DNA of 29,544 nt from a virus. The stretch is taken from IMG/VR virus record IMGVR_UViG_3300042301_004601, positions 1 through 29,544 of that record. One strand, written 5' to 3'. The position numbers and the translations under genes were made by a program. The notes under the pieces were generated by a model. That model was given only the letters and a program-made list of their open reading frames with translations, ran no database searches and had not been told where the DNA came from. Shown one piece after another: positions 16,101 to 26,438 of the stretch. The number at the start of each line of letters is the position of its first letter. Positions within the stretch are counted from its first letter, which is position 1.

Positions 16101-19100
16101 TTAGAAGCTATAATTTCAGCAGTAAATGGTTCTGGCGGTAAAGTATCTTATCTTTATGCAAAAAATCTTGATATCTTATCTAGAAGAGCTGGAAGAACGG
16201 TCGCAGAAGAAGGGGATTTAAGAAGTAAAAAACAATTAAAAGGAACAACTTATGCACCATTAAATCAGTTTGATTTTATGGGTTATGTTAAATCAAAATC
16301 TCGTAATTTTAATTTGGTTAATGGCGCTAAAGGCTTTATCCCTAACTTTGCAGATCCACTTAAAGAGGCTATTGGCCGCGAAATGTCTGCTGGGGTTCCA
16401 GCTTCACAAATTTATGTAGACCAAAATTCATCATTAAAGAACTCCATGAATCCAATGGGATTAATGGTTGCTAATCGTCGTGATGAACCAGCTGGTGGTA
16501 TACAAGGAATTAATCGCGCAAGAAAAGAAGGCGCTAATCCAATGTTGTATGGCGCGGCTGATGGATTTATTCCTAATTATGCTCCACAACTTGGAGAGGC
16601 AACAAGGTCTGATATGGGTAGAACCAGAATTAGTGATCAAGCAATAACTGATTTTAATAATTCCTTAAAAGGGGTTTCTGATCAACTAAGAAAAGGATCT
16701 ATATCTTTTGCTGATGCTAATTTGAAAGTTGATCAATTGGCTAAATCTACTGGATCGACACAAGCACAAGTCATGAAACTTGGAGCCGTTGGTCAGGGTT
16801 TAATTACAGCATACAACAATGAACTTCAAGCTAGAAATCAAAAAGCTAAAGAATTAAAAGAACAGAGAGCGGGTAGAAGCACAGAAACTGCAGGTTCTAA
16901 AGGGCCAAGAGACATGCTTGGCACTCTTTTTGCAGTGCAAGCTGGATTATCATTATTGACTGGTGCAACCAATGATTCTAGTAGTTCTTTAGTCAAGTTT
17001 ACCAATATAGTTTCACAGGGTGCTGGAACCTTTACAACAGCAATGTTTGCGATTCAAGGTTTGGCTGGAATGGGTGGTAAGCTCGGAGCAGTTTTTTCTA
17101 AATTAGGCCCATATGGAATAGCTGCTGCAGCTACTTTTTCAGCCTTTCAGGTGGCTGATGGATTAATTAATGAGTTTAGCGGAGCCAATAAATTAGCAGC
17201 AGAAAATTCAGCTAAATTAGCTAAAGCAGCTGGTGAAGCGGCTGTCAAATTGGAGGATTTAGATCCAGTAAAACAGCAAAAAGTTAAACAAACTTCAGCA
17301 AATTTTCTATATAATTTACAAAATAGACAAGTAAGTCTTGAAACTGGTCAATATGTAAAACCAGAAAATAGATATACAGGCGGTGGAGCTGATGTTGTAT
17401 TAAATATTACAGATGAAGAAGAGCAAAATTTAGCAAAAGCTATAGAAATAGCCACATTAAAAGGTGCTACAGAATCGCAAATTGGAAAAATATTTACAGA
17501 TAATTTAAAACAAAATTTATCAACTACTGGAATTTGGAAAGAAGAAGCTTCAAAAATACAACAAGCATTATTAAGTATCAGAGGTATTGATGAAGAAGTC
17601 TTAAAGCAACAATTATTCGGCTCTTATGATTTAGAAAAATTAAAACAAGTTCAATCAAATAGTGAAGAAATAAATAAACTCGCTTATGATAATAAAACTA
17701 CTGTATTTACTATTAATAGACTATTAGAAGATCAAATAGATTTAATTGAAAAAAAATCAAAAGCCGAAAAAACAGCTAACGAGGAACAAGAACAAGCTTT
17801 ATCAAGAGCATTACAAGATGCTCTTAAAAAATCAGCCTTAGAGAGGCCAACAAAAACGATGCAACAAGCTGGTTCTCTTTTGGAGTCATCTTTAGAAATA
17901 TCTAACAAACAAAAATTACTGCAAATTACTGGAGATCTGTCTATTTCTGAAGATTTAAGAAAACAAAGATTAGAAGAAGTCAATCATCAATATGAAATTT
18001 CTAAAATTGGATTACAAAACCAAGTAAAATTAGCAGAAGAATTAGGTTCTTCTTTAGAAAAAATATCCTCTGGAGATATTTTAGGTTTTGGTACAAACTC
18101 TGAACAAGCAGCTAAACAAGCAAAAGCTTTTATTGAAAAATTTACTTCAGATCCAAATAATCAAAACGCTCTTGAAGGTTTATTGGCGGGTAATAAAAAT
18201 CAAGGTTTTATTAATCAATTAAGATCTCAAGTCCAAACAGGAGCTAATTTATTTAATACACCAGGAAAACAAGATGAGCTTATAAGAATAATAAAAGAAT
18301 ATTATGAATTAACACAGGATATCACTCTTGAAGAGAAAACACAAATAAACAATAAGCAAAAACTTTTTGAAGCATCTCAAAAAGAGCTTTCTATAGAAAA
18401 ACAGCGTCAAAATCTTATTGAAAAAGGTAACTTATATATAAAAACCGCGCAGAGCAGATTAACTGGCAGAATAGAAGATATTTCAAATGAATCACAATTA
18501 AATGAAGCTAGAAAAAATCTTGAAATAAAAAGATTTGAAAAAACTGGCAAAACTGTAGATCCACGCGAAAACGAAAGAATAATTGAATCTATCAATGAAA
18601 AATATTTTAAATTACAACAAGATTTAAATGATCAAAAGGCTGAAGCAGAAATAAAACTCGAAATAACAAGAGGTCTAAAAATAGATGACAACATAACTTC
18701 TTTAGGCGCAAACACAACAGCAATTGGAAGTGTTCAAGATGCATTGATTAATAATGTACTACCAGTATTAAATACTTTGCCAAAAAACATGGCGGAACAA
18801 TTAAAGAATGCTGTGTTAGGTTTAAATAACGGCGGTCAAGCTGTTCCTCAAACAGCACAGGCTAATTATTCAGCTGGTAATATAAATAATTCGGGTCTTT
18901 CCCAAGGTTTGATGGATTTTGTAAAAAAACGAGAAGGATTTGAAGCTAGAGCTTATTCAGATTATGGACAGATGTCTATTGGTTATGGTACTAAAGCAAA
19001 AATTGGAGAATTAGGTACAATATCAGAAGAAGAAGCTTCTAATAGATTAGCTGAAGAACTTAAATCACATGTAGATAGAATAGAGAATGCCGCTAAAAAA

Positions 19101-21788
19101 TACGGTATCACACTTAATCAAAATCAAAAAGATGCATTAACGTCTTTTGATTATAATACTGGAAAAGGTGTTAACCTGTTAAGTAGATTTAAAGGTGAGT
19201 TTGAAAGCAATTTTGAAGCATTAGGTAGTAAAATGCTTGAATATAACAAAGCTGGTGGAGAGTTTTCGTTTGGTCTTGCTGAAAGAAGAAAAAAAGAAGT
19301 TGCAATATTTAATGCTCCAGTTACAACAGCTAATAATACTCCAGTCACAACAGCTAATAGTAGATATGGAGCAATTAATCCAGAAGGAACTGGGGGTCAG
19401 TATAGAATTCATCCATTATCGTCTTCCGAGCAAGGTAGAAAACTTTTCAATTTAATGGAGGAAGTATCCAGAAGTATGGAGCTTCAGTATAAAATCACAT
19501 CTGCTTTACAGGAAGCAGGAAAAGGTACGGGATCTACTAGACATAATAAAGAAGTTGGATCTGCTGATATAAAATTGATAAAAAATGGCCAAACAGTTAA
19601 CTTTACCACTGCGGAAGGTGAGAAAATAGCTGCAGAATTTGTTAAAAGACTCGTATCTCAAGGTGTTACTGGAGTTGGAGCTGGCAAAACTGCTGCAAAT
19701 TATATGGGACCAGAAACAATGCATGTTGGGTATGGTAATCCAGCAATTTGGGGCGGAACTAAAAAAAACCCAGGACCAGTACCAGATTGGTTAAGAAGCT
19801 CATTTACTCAAGGTAGAAGAGAAGCTGGTTATACCACTTCTGGAATTAGTGCTTCGGCATTAGCTAATCAAACATTATCTCAAACAAATCCAATATATCA
19901 GGCTGGAGAAAGAATTTCGGGAATTTCAGATTCAACCGCAAGAACTGAATCCGCGCTAGAAGAGGCAAAAAAATTGGTTGATAGAACTGGGAAAAGCGAC
20001 GAGGAGATAAAGAAAAAAATCAATGAAATAGCCAACCAAATTATTGCAGCTAGTGATGCTATCATATCAAAGGGTAAAACCAAAACAACGGCTGACGCAT
20101 TAAATCAACTTAGTAAACAAAATACAAAGTTAGAAGCACAACCAGGTACATTTGCTAGTGGATTTACTACTGGAATGGAGAATATAAATAAAGAAATAGC
20201 AGGTTTCTCCGAACAAATAGGCGAAAAAGTGCCAGCACTATTTGCCGATAATATGGCAAAGGCAATGGAAGACGCTATATTAAATAGTGAAGACTTAGAA
20301 ACATCTTTAAGAAGTGCGGCAACAGCGTTTTTAACAGAAATAAATAGATCTAACTTTAAGAATTTAGCCAATATATTTACTAGTGGATTACAGCAAGCTG
20401 GTAGTTCAATATTTAGCTTATTTACTCAAAGAGCTTCTGGTGGACCAATTACTGGTGGTTCTGGAACAAAAGACGATGTGCCAGCATTATTAATGGGTGG
20501 CGAGTTTGTTATGAATAAAAAATCCGTATCTAAATACGGCATGAATTTCATGAACCAGTTAAATAATGGAAATCTTCCAAAATTTGCAAAAGGTGGTTCT
20601 GTAGAAGAGATATCTGATATAAGTAAAATAGGAAAACAAACCATTTTTTCTGGTAAAGTTGGATCAGAAATTGTAGGGCAATATGATGAGGGTAAAGCGC
20701 CAAGGCAAGTTGCTACTGGTGGAGGGTTTTATTCTCCAGGTATGTATGGATCTGGGTCTATAATAGGAAAAGCGGATTTGTTAGCTTTTGCTACGCAGTC
20801 ACAAACCTCTGGAGCAAAAGATGTAATTATGAATGAAGATAAATTAGCATATGCTAGTTTAGAGCCAGAAAGCGCTAGATTGACCGTAAGCGGAAGAATG
20901 AATAGCCCTGAGTTTCAAGCCGTTCAGAAAGATAAAGAAGAGGCATTTAATTTGTATCTTCAACAACTAAATCAAGAACAAGCGCTCAAAGAAAAAGAAA
21001 AAGCCGAAAAAAAGGCATTCAGAAAAGCATGGCAAACAGCTTTATGGACTACCGTAGCAAGTTCCGTTATTTCAGCGATTGCTAAACCAGCTATGGCTGG
21101 TTTTCAAGCTGGCATGGGACAAGCGGCATCACAGAATTTAACTGGCTTCCAAGCATTAGGTTCTGGATTTAAGGGGATTTGGTCTGGTGGCAATTTTGCT
21201 GGCACACAGATTGGAGGCTTGTCGAATTTCTTTTCTGGCAATAATCAGTTAGCTAATATAGGAACAGTATCTCAACTATCATCTTTATATCAAAGTAATC
21301 CAAATTCAAATTTAGGTAAATTACTAGCTTCGAATTCTAGTAATTATATTAGTGGGATTTCAATACCAAAAGCTATTCCAGTAAATAGAGCTACAGGAGG
21401 TTTAATACCTAATACGTCTGGTACTGATACAACTCAAGCGATGTTAAGTGGTGGAGAGTTTATTATGAATAGGGCTGCAACTCAAAATATAGGTGTTGGA
21501 GCTTTACAATCATTAAATGCTGGCGGTGGACAGAATTCTACTGAAAGCGCTGATAAAATTGTTTCTAAATTAGATGAATTAATTGCAGCTATTAAAGAAA
21601 ATATGAGTGGCAATATTTCTGTAAACGTGAATTCTAATGCGGCTTCTGAAAAAGAAACGGCTGATAGTTCAAGTAGTGGTAATAATTCAGAATCAAATAA
21701 TATGTTGAAGAAAAAAATCAAAGCCGCTGTTATGGAAGTAATTCAACAAGAAAAAAGATTAGGGGGTTCGTTAAGATTTACTCAATAA
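13167..21788 (+). CDS. Tail tape measure protein with embedded enzyme-like domains, muramidase and peptidase
   Basis: A 2873-residue protein. Residues about 55-340 are a TP901-type tape measure domain (LADINSVLQGSGAQLNKFKK; RGGAVIGNSFKTIFTRIQR). Six I/V-P-N-F/Y-A motifs start at residues 571, 593, 628, 896, 1058 and 1135. Between the third and fourth lies a PD-(D/E)XK-like segment (E807, D832, E856, K858). Between the fourth and fifth is a P-loop (932-940, GPAGSGKST) in a kinase-like context. Hydrophobic stretches near 425, 1255, 1315 and 2625 could cross a membrane during DNA entry. Residues about 1912-2060 are a GH24-type lysozyme (E1923, D1932, SIGYG). About 2070-2205 resemble an M15 peptidase (H2126, D2134, H2186). 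Glycine-rich GEF-V/I-MN motifs follow. It sets tail length and probably aids cell-wall passage. Strong Shine-Dalgarno GAGG. Confidence 0.9.
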   Translation: MPIQIPVTQTGFEASIQAAAQKAGRNLKIDLGSNARSINALSQPLGRITGQADEFTKSMEAANARVLAFGASVGVLNSVIQGFKSLVTTTIEVEKSLADINSVLQGSGAQLNKFKKDIFDVARETGNSFKTVSEAALELSRQGLPANEVVTRLKDSMILARLSGLDAAQSVEGLTAAVNSFSKEGLTSSQVLNKISNAAAKYAVSERDLIEGFKRSASVAQQAGVSIDELGGIITAVQQKSARGGAVIGNSFKTIFTRIQRPESLKLLEEIGVKVLDLKGNVVPATKLLEGLASKISGLNDVEVASITEKIGGGFQIAPLLSALDDYSSKASVARGATEAFLNAGTEAYQRNAALNQTMAAAINEASVNLKEFANTLGEIGVTKGLSNVLSFFNTFISDVQGLLEGEGLGSKFARSIVEGIGNVLSGPGLAIFGGIILKLTTDLVKFGTQSLKTFFNIGSAAKEINTLQGSIASTLLRNKDIQAQILALEGNRAAQARFFTTALNEQYSTMQKMQNIAASIAPAVYGGTVSTKKSSGKNAAGGYMPAISQESRDISRGVGGARGGDRPVVIPNFAFGGGKKGTMVAHTGEYIVPNFAGGGSAIFNRDMVRSMGLPAGAKKIGAAGGFIPNFAVAEDQINAKIAQWRMSDNTGLSALKRVLNAKNPDPINKAAAERLLAEKEKAKTPLNQLIPINQNGREFGMIVGERGVSDTLTRFADNAGKTPTPTQTENSKYRIEVPVYRIQDEKLKFTEIPKLTENISKLATRAALKMAKGLSGNKMPKPENAAYIEKTLNPGALGGTAGTIFEAGIAGILNSNDFKDYEKTPRNSLIDFRGNFSDIRKLYNIPNGLAEIGVEAKGSSGSDLVSSAAEKFLKVTMGEDPFGGQKRKKAATGFIPNFAKYIYDSDRITPDKGATLKAVLASQIKKNLIIGPAGSGKSTLAGKMGKFLSGVSDVANASEIDILSGAARAKGGGISKNLEAIISAVNGSGGKVSYLYAKNLDILSRRAGRTVAEEGDLRSKKQLKGTTYAPLNQFDFMGYVKSKSRNFNLVNGAKGFIPNFADPLKEAIGREMSAGVPASQIYVDQNSSLKNSMNPMGLMVANRRDEPAGGIQGINRARKEGANPMLYGAADGFIPNYAPQLGEATRSDMGRTRISDQAITDFNNSLKGVSDQLRKGSISFADANLKVDQLAKSTGSTQAQVMKLGAVGQGLITAYNNELQARNQKAKELKEQRAGRSTETAGSKGPRDMLGTLFAVQAGLSLLTGATNDSSSSLVKFTNIVSQGAGTFTTAMFAIQGLAGMGGKLGAVFSKLGPYGIAAAATFSAFQVADGLINEFSGANKLAAENSAKLAKAAGEAAVKLEDLDPVKQQKVKQTSANFLYNLQNRQVSLETGQYVKPENRYTGGGADVVLNITDEEEQNLAKAIEIATLKGATESQIGKIFTDNLKQNLSTTGIWKEEASKIQQALLSIRGIDEEVLKQQLFGSYDLEKLKQVQSNSEEINKLAYDNKTTVFTINRLLEDQIDLIEKKSKAEKTANEEQEQALSRALQDALKKSALERPTKTMQQAGSLLESSLEISNKQKLLQITGDLSISEDLRKQRLEEVNHQYEISKIGLQNQVKLAEELGSSLEKISSGDILGFGTNSEQAAKQAKAFIEKFTSDPNNQNALEGLLAGNKNQGFINQLRSQVQTGANLFNTPGKQDELIRIIKEYYELTQDITLEEKTQINNKQKLFEASQKELSIEKQRQNLIEKGNLYIKTAQSRLTGRIEDISNESQLNEARKNLEIKRFEKTGKTVDPRENERIIESINEKYFKLQQDLNDQKAEAEIKLEITRGLKIDDNITSLGANTTAIGSVQDALINNVLPVLNTLPKNMAEQLKNAVLGLNNGGQAVPQTAQANYSAGNINNSGLSQGLMDFVKKREGFEARAYSDYGQMSIGYGTKAKIGELGTISEEEASNRLAEELKSHVDRIENAAKKYGITLNQNQKDALTSFDYNTGKGVNLLSRFKGEFESNFEALGSKMLEYNKAGGEFSFGLAERRKKEVAIFNAPVTTANNTPVTTANSRYGAINPEGTGGQYRIHPLSSSEQGRKLFNLMEEVSRSMELQYKITSALQEAGKGTGSTRHNKEVGSADIKLIKNGQTVNFTTAEGEKIAAEFVKRLVSQGVTGVGAGKTAANYMGPETMHVGYGNPAIWGGTKKNPGPVPDWLRSSFTQGRREAGYTTSGISASALANQTLSQTNPIYQAGERISGISDSTARTESALEEAKKLVDRTGKSDEEIKKKINEIANQIIAASDAIISKGKTKTTADALNQLSKQNTKLEAQPGTFASGFTTGMENINKEIAGFSEQIGEKVPALFADNMAKAMEDAILNSEDLETSLRSAATAFLTEINRSNFKNLANIFTSGLQQAGSSIFSLFTQRASGGPITGGSGTKDDVPALLMGGEFVMNKKSVSKYGMNFMNQLNNGNLPKFAKGGSVEEISDISKIGKQTIFSGKVGSEIVGQYDEGKAPRQVATGGGFYSPGMYGSGSIIGKADLLAFATQSQTSGAKDVIMNEDKLAYASLEPESARLTVSGRMNSPEFQAVQKDKEEAFNLYLQQLNQEQALKEKEKAEKKAFRKAWQTALWTTVASSVISAIAKPAMAGFQAGMGQAASQNLTGFQALGSGFKGIWSGGNFAGTQIGGLSNFFSGNNQLANIGTVSQLSSLYQSNPNSNLGKLLASNSSNYISGISIPKAIPVNRATGGLIPNTSGTDTTQAMLSGGEFIMNRAATQNIGVGALQSLNAGGGQNSTESADKIVSKLDELIAAIKENMSGNISVNVNSNAASEKETADSSSSGNNSESNNMLKKKIKAAVMEVIQQEKRLGGSLRFTQ

Positions 21789-21789
21789 T

Positions 21790-22575
21790 ATGTTTGGTGG
21801 TAAATTAAATCATGAATCTGAATTTTATATTTCTGGACAAAAATTGTCTGGTATAGAATCTGTTGATATTTCATATTCCCAACAAAATAGTATTATCAAA
21901 CCAATAGGATATTCAAAAGGTTTGTCATTGGTTAATGGTGAGCCACAAAAAAGTTTATCATTAACTAGAAATTTGCTTTACCAAGATCCAATTTTAAATT
22001 ATACAGGAGACCTGGTAATGGATGGAAGCATAAACTATGGACAGCATTGTTATGGTTTCAAAATGGGTTATTTAACCGAATATATTGTTAATTGTGCGAT
22101 TGGTTCAGTTCCAAGAGTTTCGGTTAATGCTGTTATCTTGGATGAATTAACATCTAGTTCTAATTCAGCTGGACATATACAACATCCAAACATATATATA
22201 CCAAATCAAGGTTCAATATCAATGACTTGTGATAATTCGTCAACTAATAGAGTAATTGGTTTTGATTATTCTATAAAATGTAATAGAAAATCATTTTTTA
22301 CAATAGGTTCCGAGTTACCAAAACAGGTTATATTGATGCCTCCATTAGAGTATACAGCTGCCGTTCAAATAGAAATAGATGAAGCTTTTTTGCAAGATTC
22401 TCATAATTATTTATATGATAGGGAAAATAAAATAATATCTTTTTCAATAAGAGGCAGAAATCAAGAGTTATTACAAAATTTAACCCTGCCAAAAGCTTCT
22501 TTAATATCAGAACAAATTAACGCATCATCAGATGGTTTATTGAGATTAACTTTAAATTATATTGGGCATTCATGA
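21790..22575 (+). CDS. Tail tube-like minor tail protein
   Basis: A 261-residue beta-rich protein starting 2 nt after the tape measure stop. It repeats the landmarks of the minus-strand tube protein: GIESVDISYSQQNSIIKPIG with a following QKSLSLTRNLLYQDPILN, then GYLTEYIVNCAIGSVPRVSV, and a second half with CNRKSFFTIGSELPKQV and TAAVQIEIDEAFLQD. It is therefore a diverged tube-fold paralog, at the position of the distal tail protein that joins the last tube ring to the tip. Its stop overlaps the next start (ATGA at 22572), so the two are coupled. The role as distal tail protein is inferred from place and fold pattern. Confidence 0.6.
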   Translation: MFGGKLNHESEFYISGQKLSGIESVDISYSQQNSIIKPIGYSKGLSLVNGEPQKSLSLTRNLLYQDPILNYTGDLVMDGSINYGQHCYGFKMGYLTEYIVNCAIGSVPRVSVNAVILDELTSSSNSAGHIQHPNIYIPNQGSISMTCDNSSTNRVIGFDYSIKCNRKSFFTIGSELPKQVILMPPLEYTAAVQIEIDEAFLQDSHNYLYDRENKIISFSIRGRNQELLQNLTLPKASLISEQINASSDGLLRLTLNYIGHS

Positions 22576-23581
22576 GTGAAGATCTTTTTTACAATAGGGA
22601 TAGAAATATTGCTGGAGTCGTGGCTCCAACAAATTTATCTAGTTTAAATTTGACTCCAGTGTATGGATCAAAAGCTTCGTTTTCTAGTAATTTGCATACT
22701 TATGAAACTAATGACTTAGTATATAATATTATACCATTATCAATTAATAGCTTGAGAGCTTCTTTTGATATGAAATATATTGTAAATGAAACTAATGCCA
22801 CTAGATTGGCTAATTTTTTCGAAAGCAAGTTGGGAAGTGTGCAATTTTCTTTCACCCCAGATAATAATAATATTTATAGACAGATTTCTGGATTTTCAAC
22901 TGAATACTCAATAAGTCATTTAAATAATAATCATTACGAGTTCAATGTAAATATAATAGCTGATCAAGCTCCTACGCTTTTAAATTGGAAGTATATGACT
23001 TTTTTAAATTATAATTACTCCACTATAGAAAATGGTTCAATTTGGAATCAAAATTTAATACAATGGAATGCAGATATAAGAACTTGGGATTATGGCCATT
23101 ACAGTAAATACGATATAATTTACTACCCAACGAATGAAAATAAATTAAATAATTTCTATTATTGTAGCGAAGATCACGTTAGTTCTCAAGACACGTCTCC
23201 AGCGGGGGATAATTCAAAATGGACTCAAGAGTTCTTTTTTGAGCCAGATATTGGTTTTCAAAATAATGTGACTATTAACTCAAGTAAATTAGAATTTAAA
23301 AATTCACATCCATTAAGAATAAAAACAAAAAATAACATAACACCATTGGTGATTAATTATAAATTCAGCAATATAACAGATAAACAACTTAGATCAATGC
23401 TTCATTTTTTAGAGAATAAAGCTGGGTATAGAAGATTTAGACATCAAATTCCTTCTGTATATAATAGACCAAAGGTATTTATATGTAGTGAATGGTCGCA
23501 TACTTGGAATTATTTTAATAGTCATGATTTGGAAGTTAAATTAACTGAAGATCCATTGGGGGTCATACCAAGAGATTCATA

Positions 23582-23582
<1 letters not shown>
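22572..23582 (+). CDS. Minor tail protein with two lambda gpM-like domains and an inserted carbohydrate-binding-like module
   Basis: A 336-residue protein. The C-terminal part (residues about 246-325) matches the lambda M minor tail protein pattern: a beta strand, then a helix (FSNITDKQLRSMLHFLENKA), a GYRRF turn and a W-containing strand (KVFICSEWSHTW). Residues about 52-130 show the same layout (NETNATRLANFFESKLGSVQ, then FSTEYSISHLNNNHYEFNVN), so the protein has two M-like units. Between them, residues about 172-225 resemble a CBM5/12 chitin/carbohydrate-binding module: Y180-D181, Y196-Y197-C198, H202-x-S-S, a Pro, then W217. M proteins sit near the tail tip in lambda. The start overlaps the previous stop, and the next gene begins in the TAATG at its own stop. 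Confidence 0.65.
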
Positions 23583-25651
<2,069 letters not shown>

Positions 25652-25654
25652 AAT

Positions 25655-26374
25655 ATGAAAAAATACCAAAATCAACCTTTTTTATTTAAAAATGAATTTA
25701 ATGAAGAAATTTTGCTTTATTGCGAAAGTGATACAAAAAAAACACTATATTTCAATGGTTCTTATGAGATTCAACCGTGGAAAATTAAAGTTAAGACAAA
25801 TATTAGCGAATTCAGACCAAGCCTACCAGAAAAAGATGTTAATTTGGGACAAATAGTCATTGAATGTAATCCTCATATTCAAATTGAAAATGATTATTTA
25901 TTTTTTTATTATATAGCTGGTTTTTGTAGGGGTGATAATTGTCCAATAGTTTATTATTTATGTTCTTTAAAAACGAATTGGAGTCTATCTGAATTTTATG
26001 ATTTTCAAATTCACAAGCAATGTTTTAGTGGGGCTAAAATTCTAGGGGATTTTTACTATACAAAAAAAACGATATATGGAGATCATTTGATGAAAAATGA
26101 AGAAGATTTAGGTCTGCAATTATTTATAAAAAATATTTATAGAATATGCCCAATTTTTAATGAGCCAACAAAAATGATAATTACAGCTAATTCGTTAACA
26201 AACCAACATATTTCATATATAGTAGATCTTATTTCTCAAGAAAAAAAAGAAATTAAAAACAAATTTAATGAAAATGTTTATAAGTGTACTATTTTAGACA
26301 ACAAACTAATATATACATCAAGAGGTAAAAATACAGAAGAAAGATATTTAATTGAAGACATTTTTAATTATTAA
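25655..26374 (+). CDS. Hypothetical cysteine-rich protein of the tail-tip cluster
   Basis: A 239-residue protein starting 3 nt after the lectin-bearing gene stop. It has eight cysteines, three close together in FCRGDNCPIVYYLC, which might bind a metal or form disulfides. Beta-rich, with N-terminal strands (EEILLYCESDTKKTLYF), a run of aromatics (NDYLFFYYIAGFC) and a C-terminal helix plus strand (ISYIVDLISQEKKEI). Its position after M-like proteins recalls lambda L, an iron-sulfur protein, but the cysteine layout is different. A beta-propeller-like or sugar-related enzyme is also possible. No family recognised. Confidence 0.6.
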   Translation: MKKYQNQPFLFKNEFNEEILLYCESDTKKTLYFNGSYEIQPWKIKVKTNISEFRPSLPEKDVNLGQIVIECNPHIQIENDYLFFYYIAGFCRGDNCPIVYYLCSLKTNWSLSEFYDFQIHKQCFSGAKILGDFYYTKKTIYGDHLMKNEEDLGLQLFIKNIYRICPIFNEPTKMIITANSLTNQHISYIVDLISQEKKEIKNKFNENVYKCTILDNKLIYTSRGKNTEERYLIEDIFNY

Positions 26375-26421
26375 AGCGATTTATTTTTTTTGATTAATTA
26401 ACAAATAAAGAGTTAAAAAAT

Positions 26422-26427
26422 GTGTAA
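26422..26427 (+). promoter_or_regulatory. GTGTAA leader motif upstream of tail fibre gene
   Basis: GTGTAACTAA begins 17 nt before the fibre ATG, in the 64-bp gap after the 239-residue gene. The same ten bases precede the tape measure. The gap is also T-rich (T8 tract near 26383). GAGG lies only 1 nt before the ATG, too close to be a normal ribosome site. Confidence 0.4.
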
Positions 26428-26438
26428 CTAAAAGAGGT

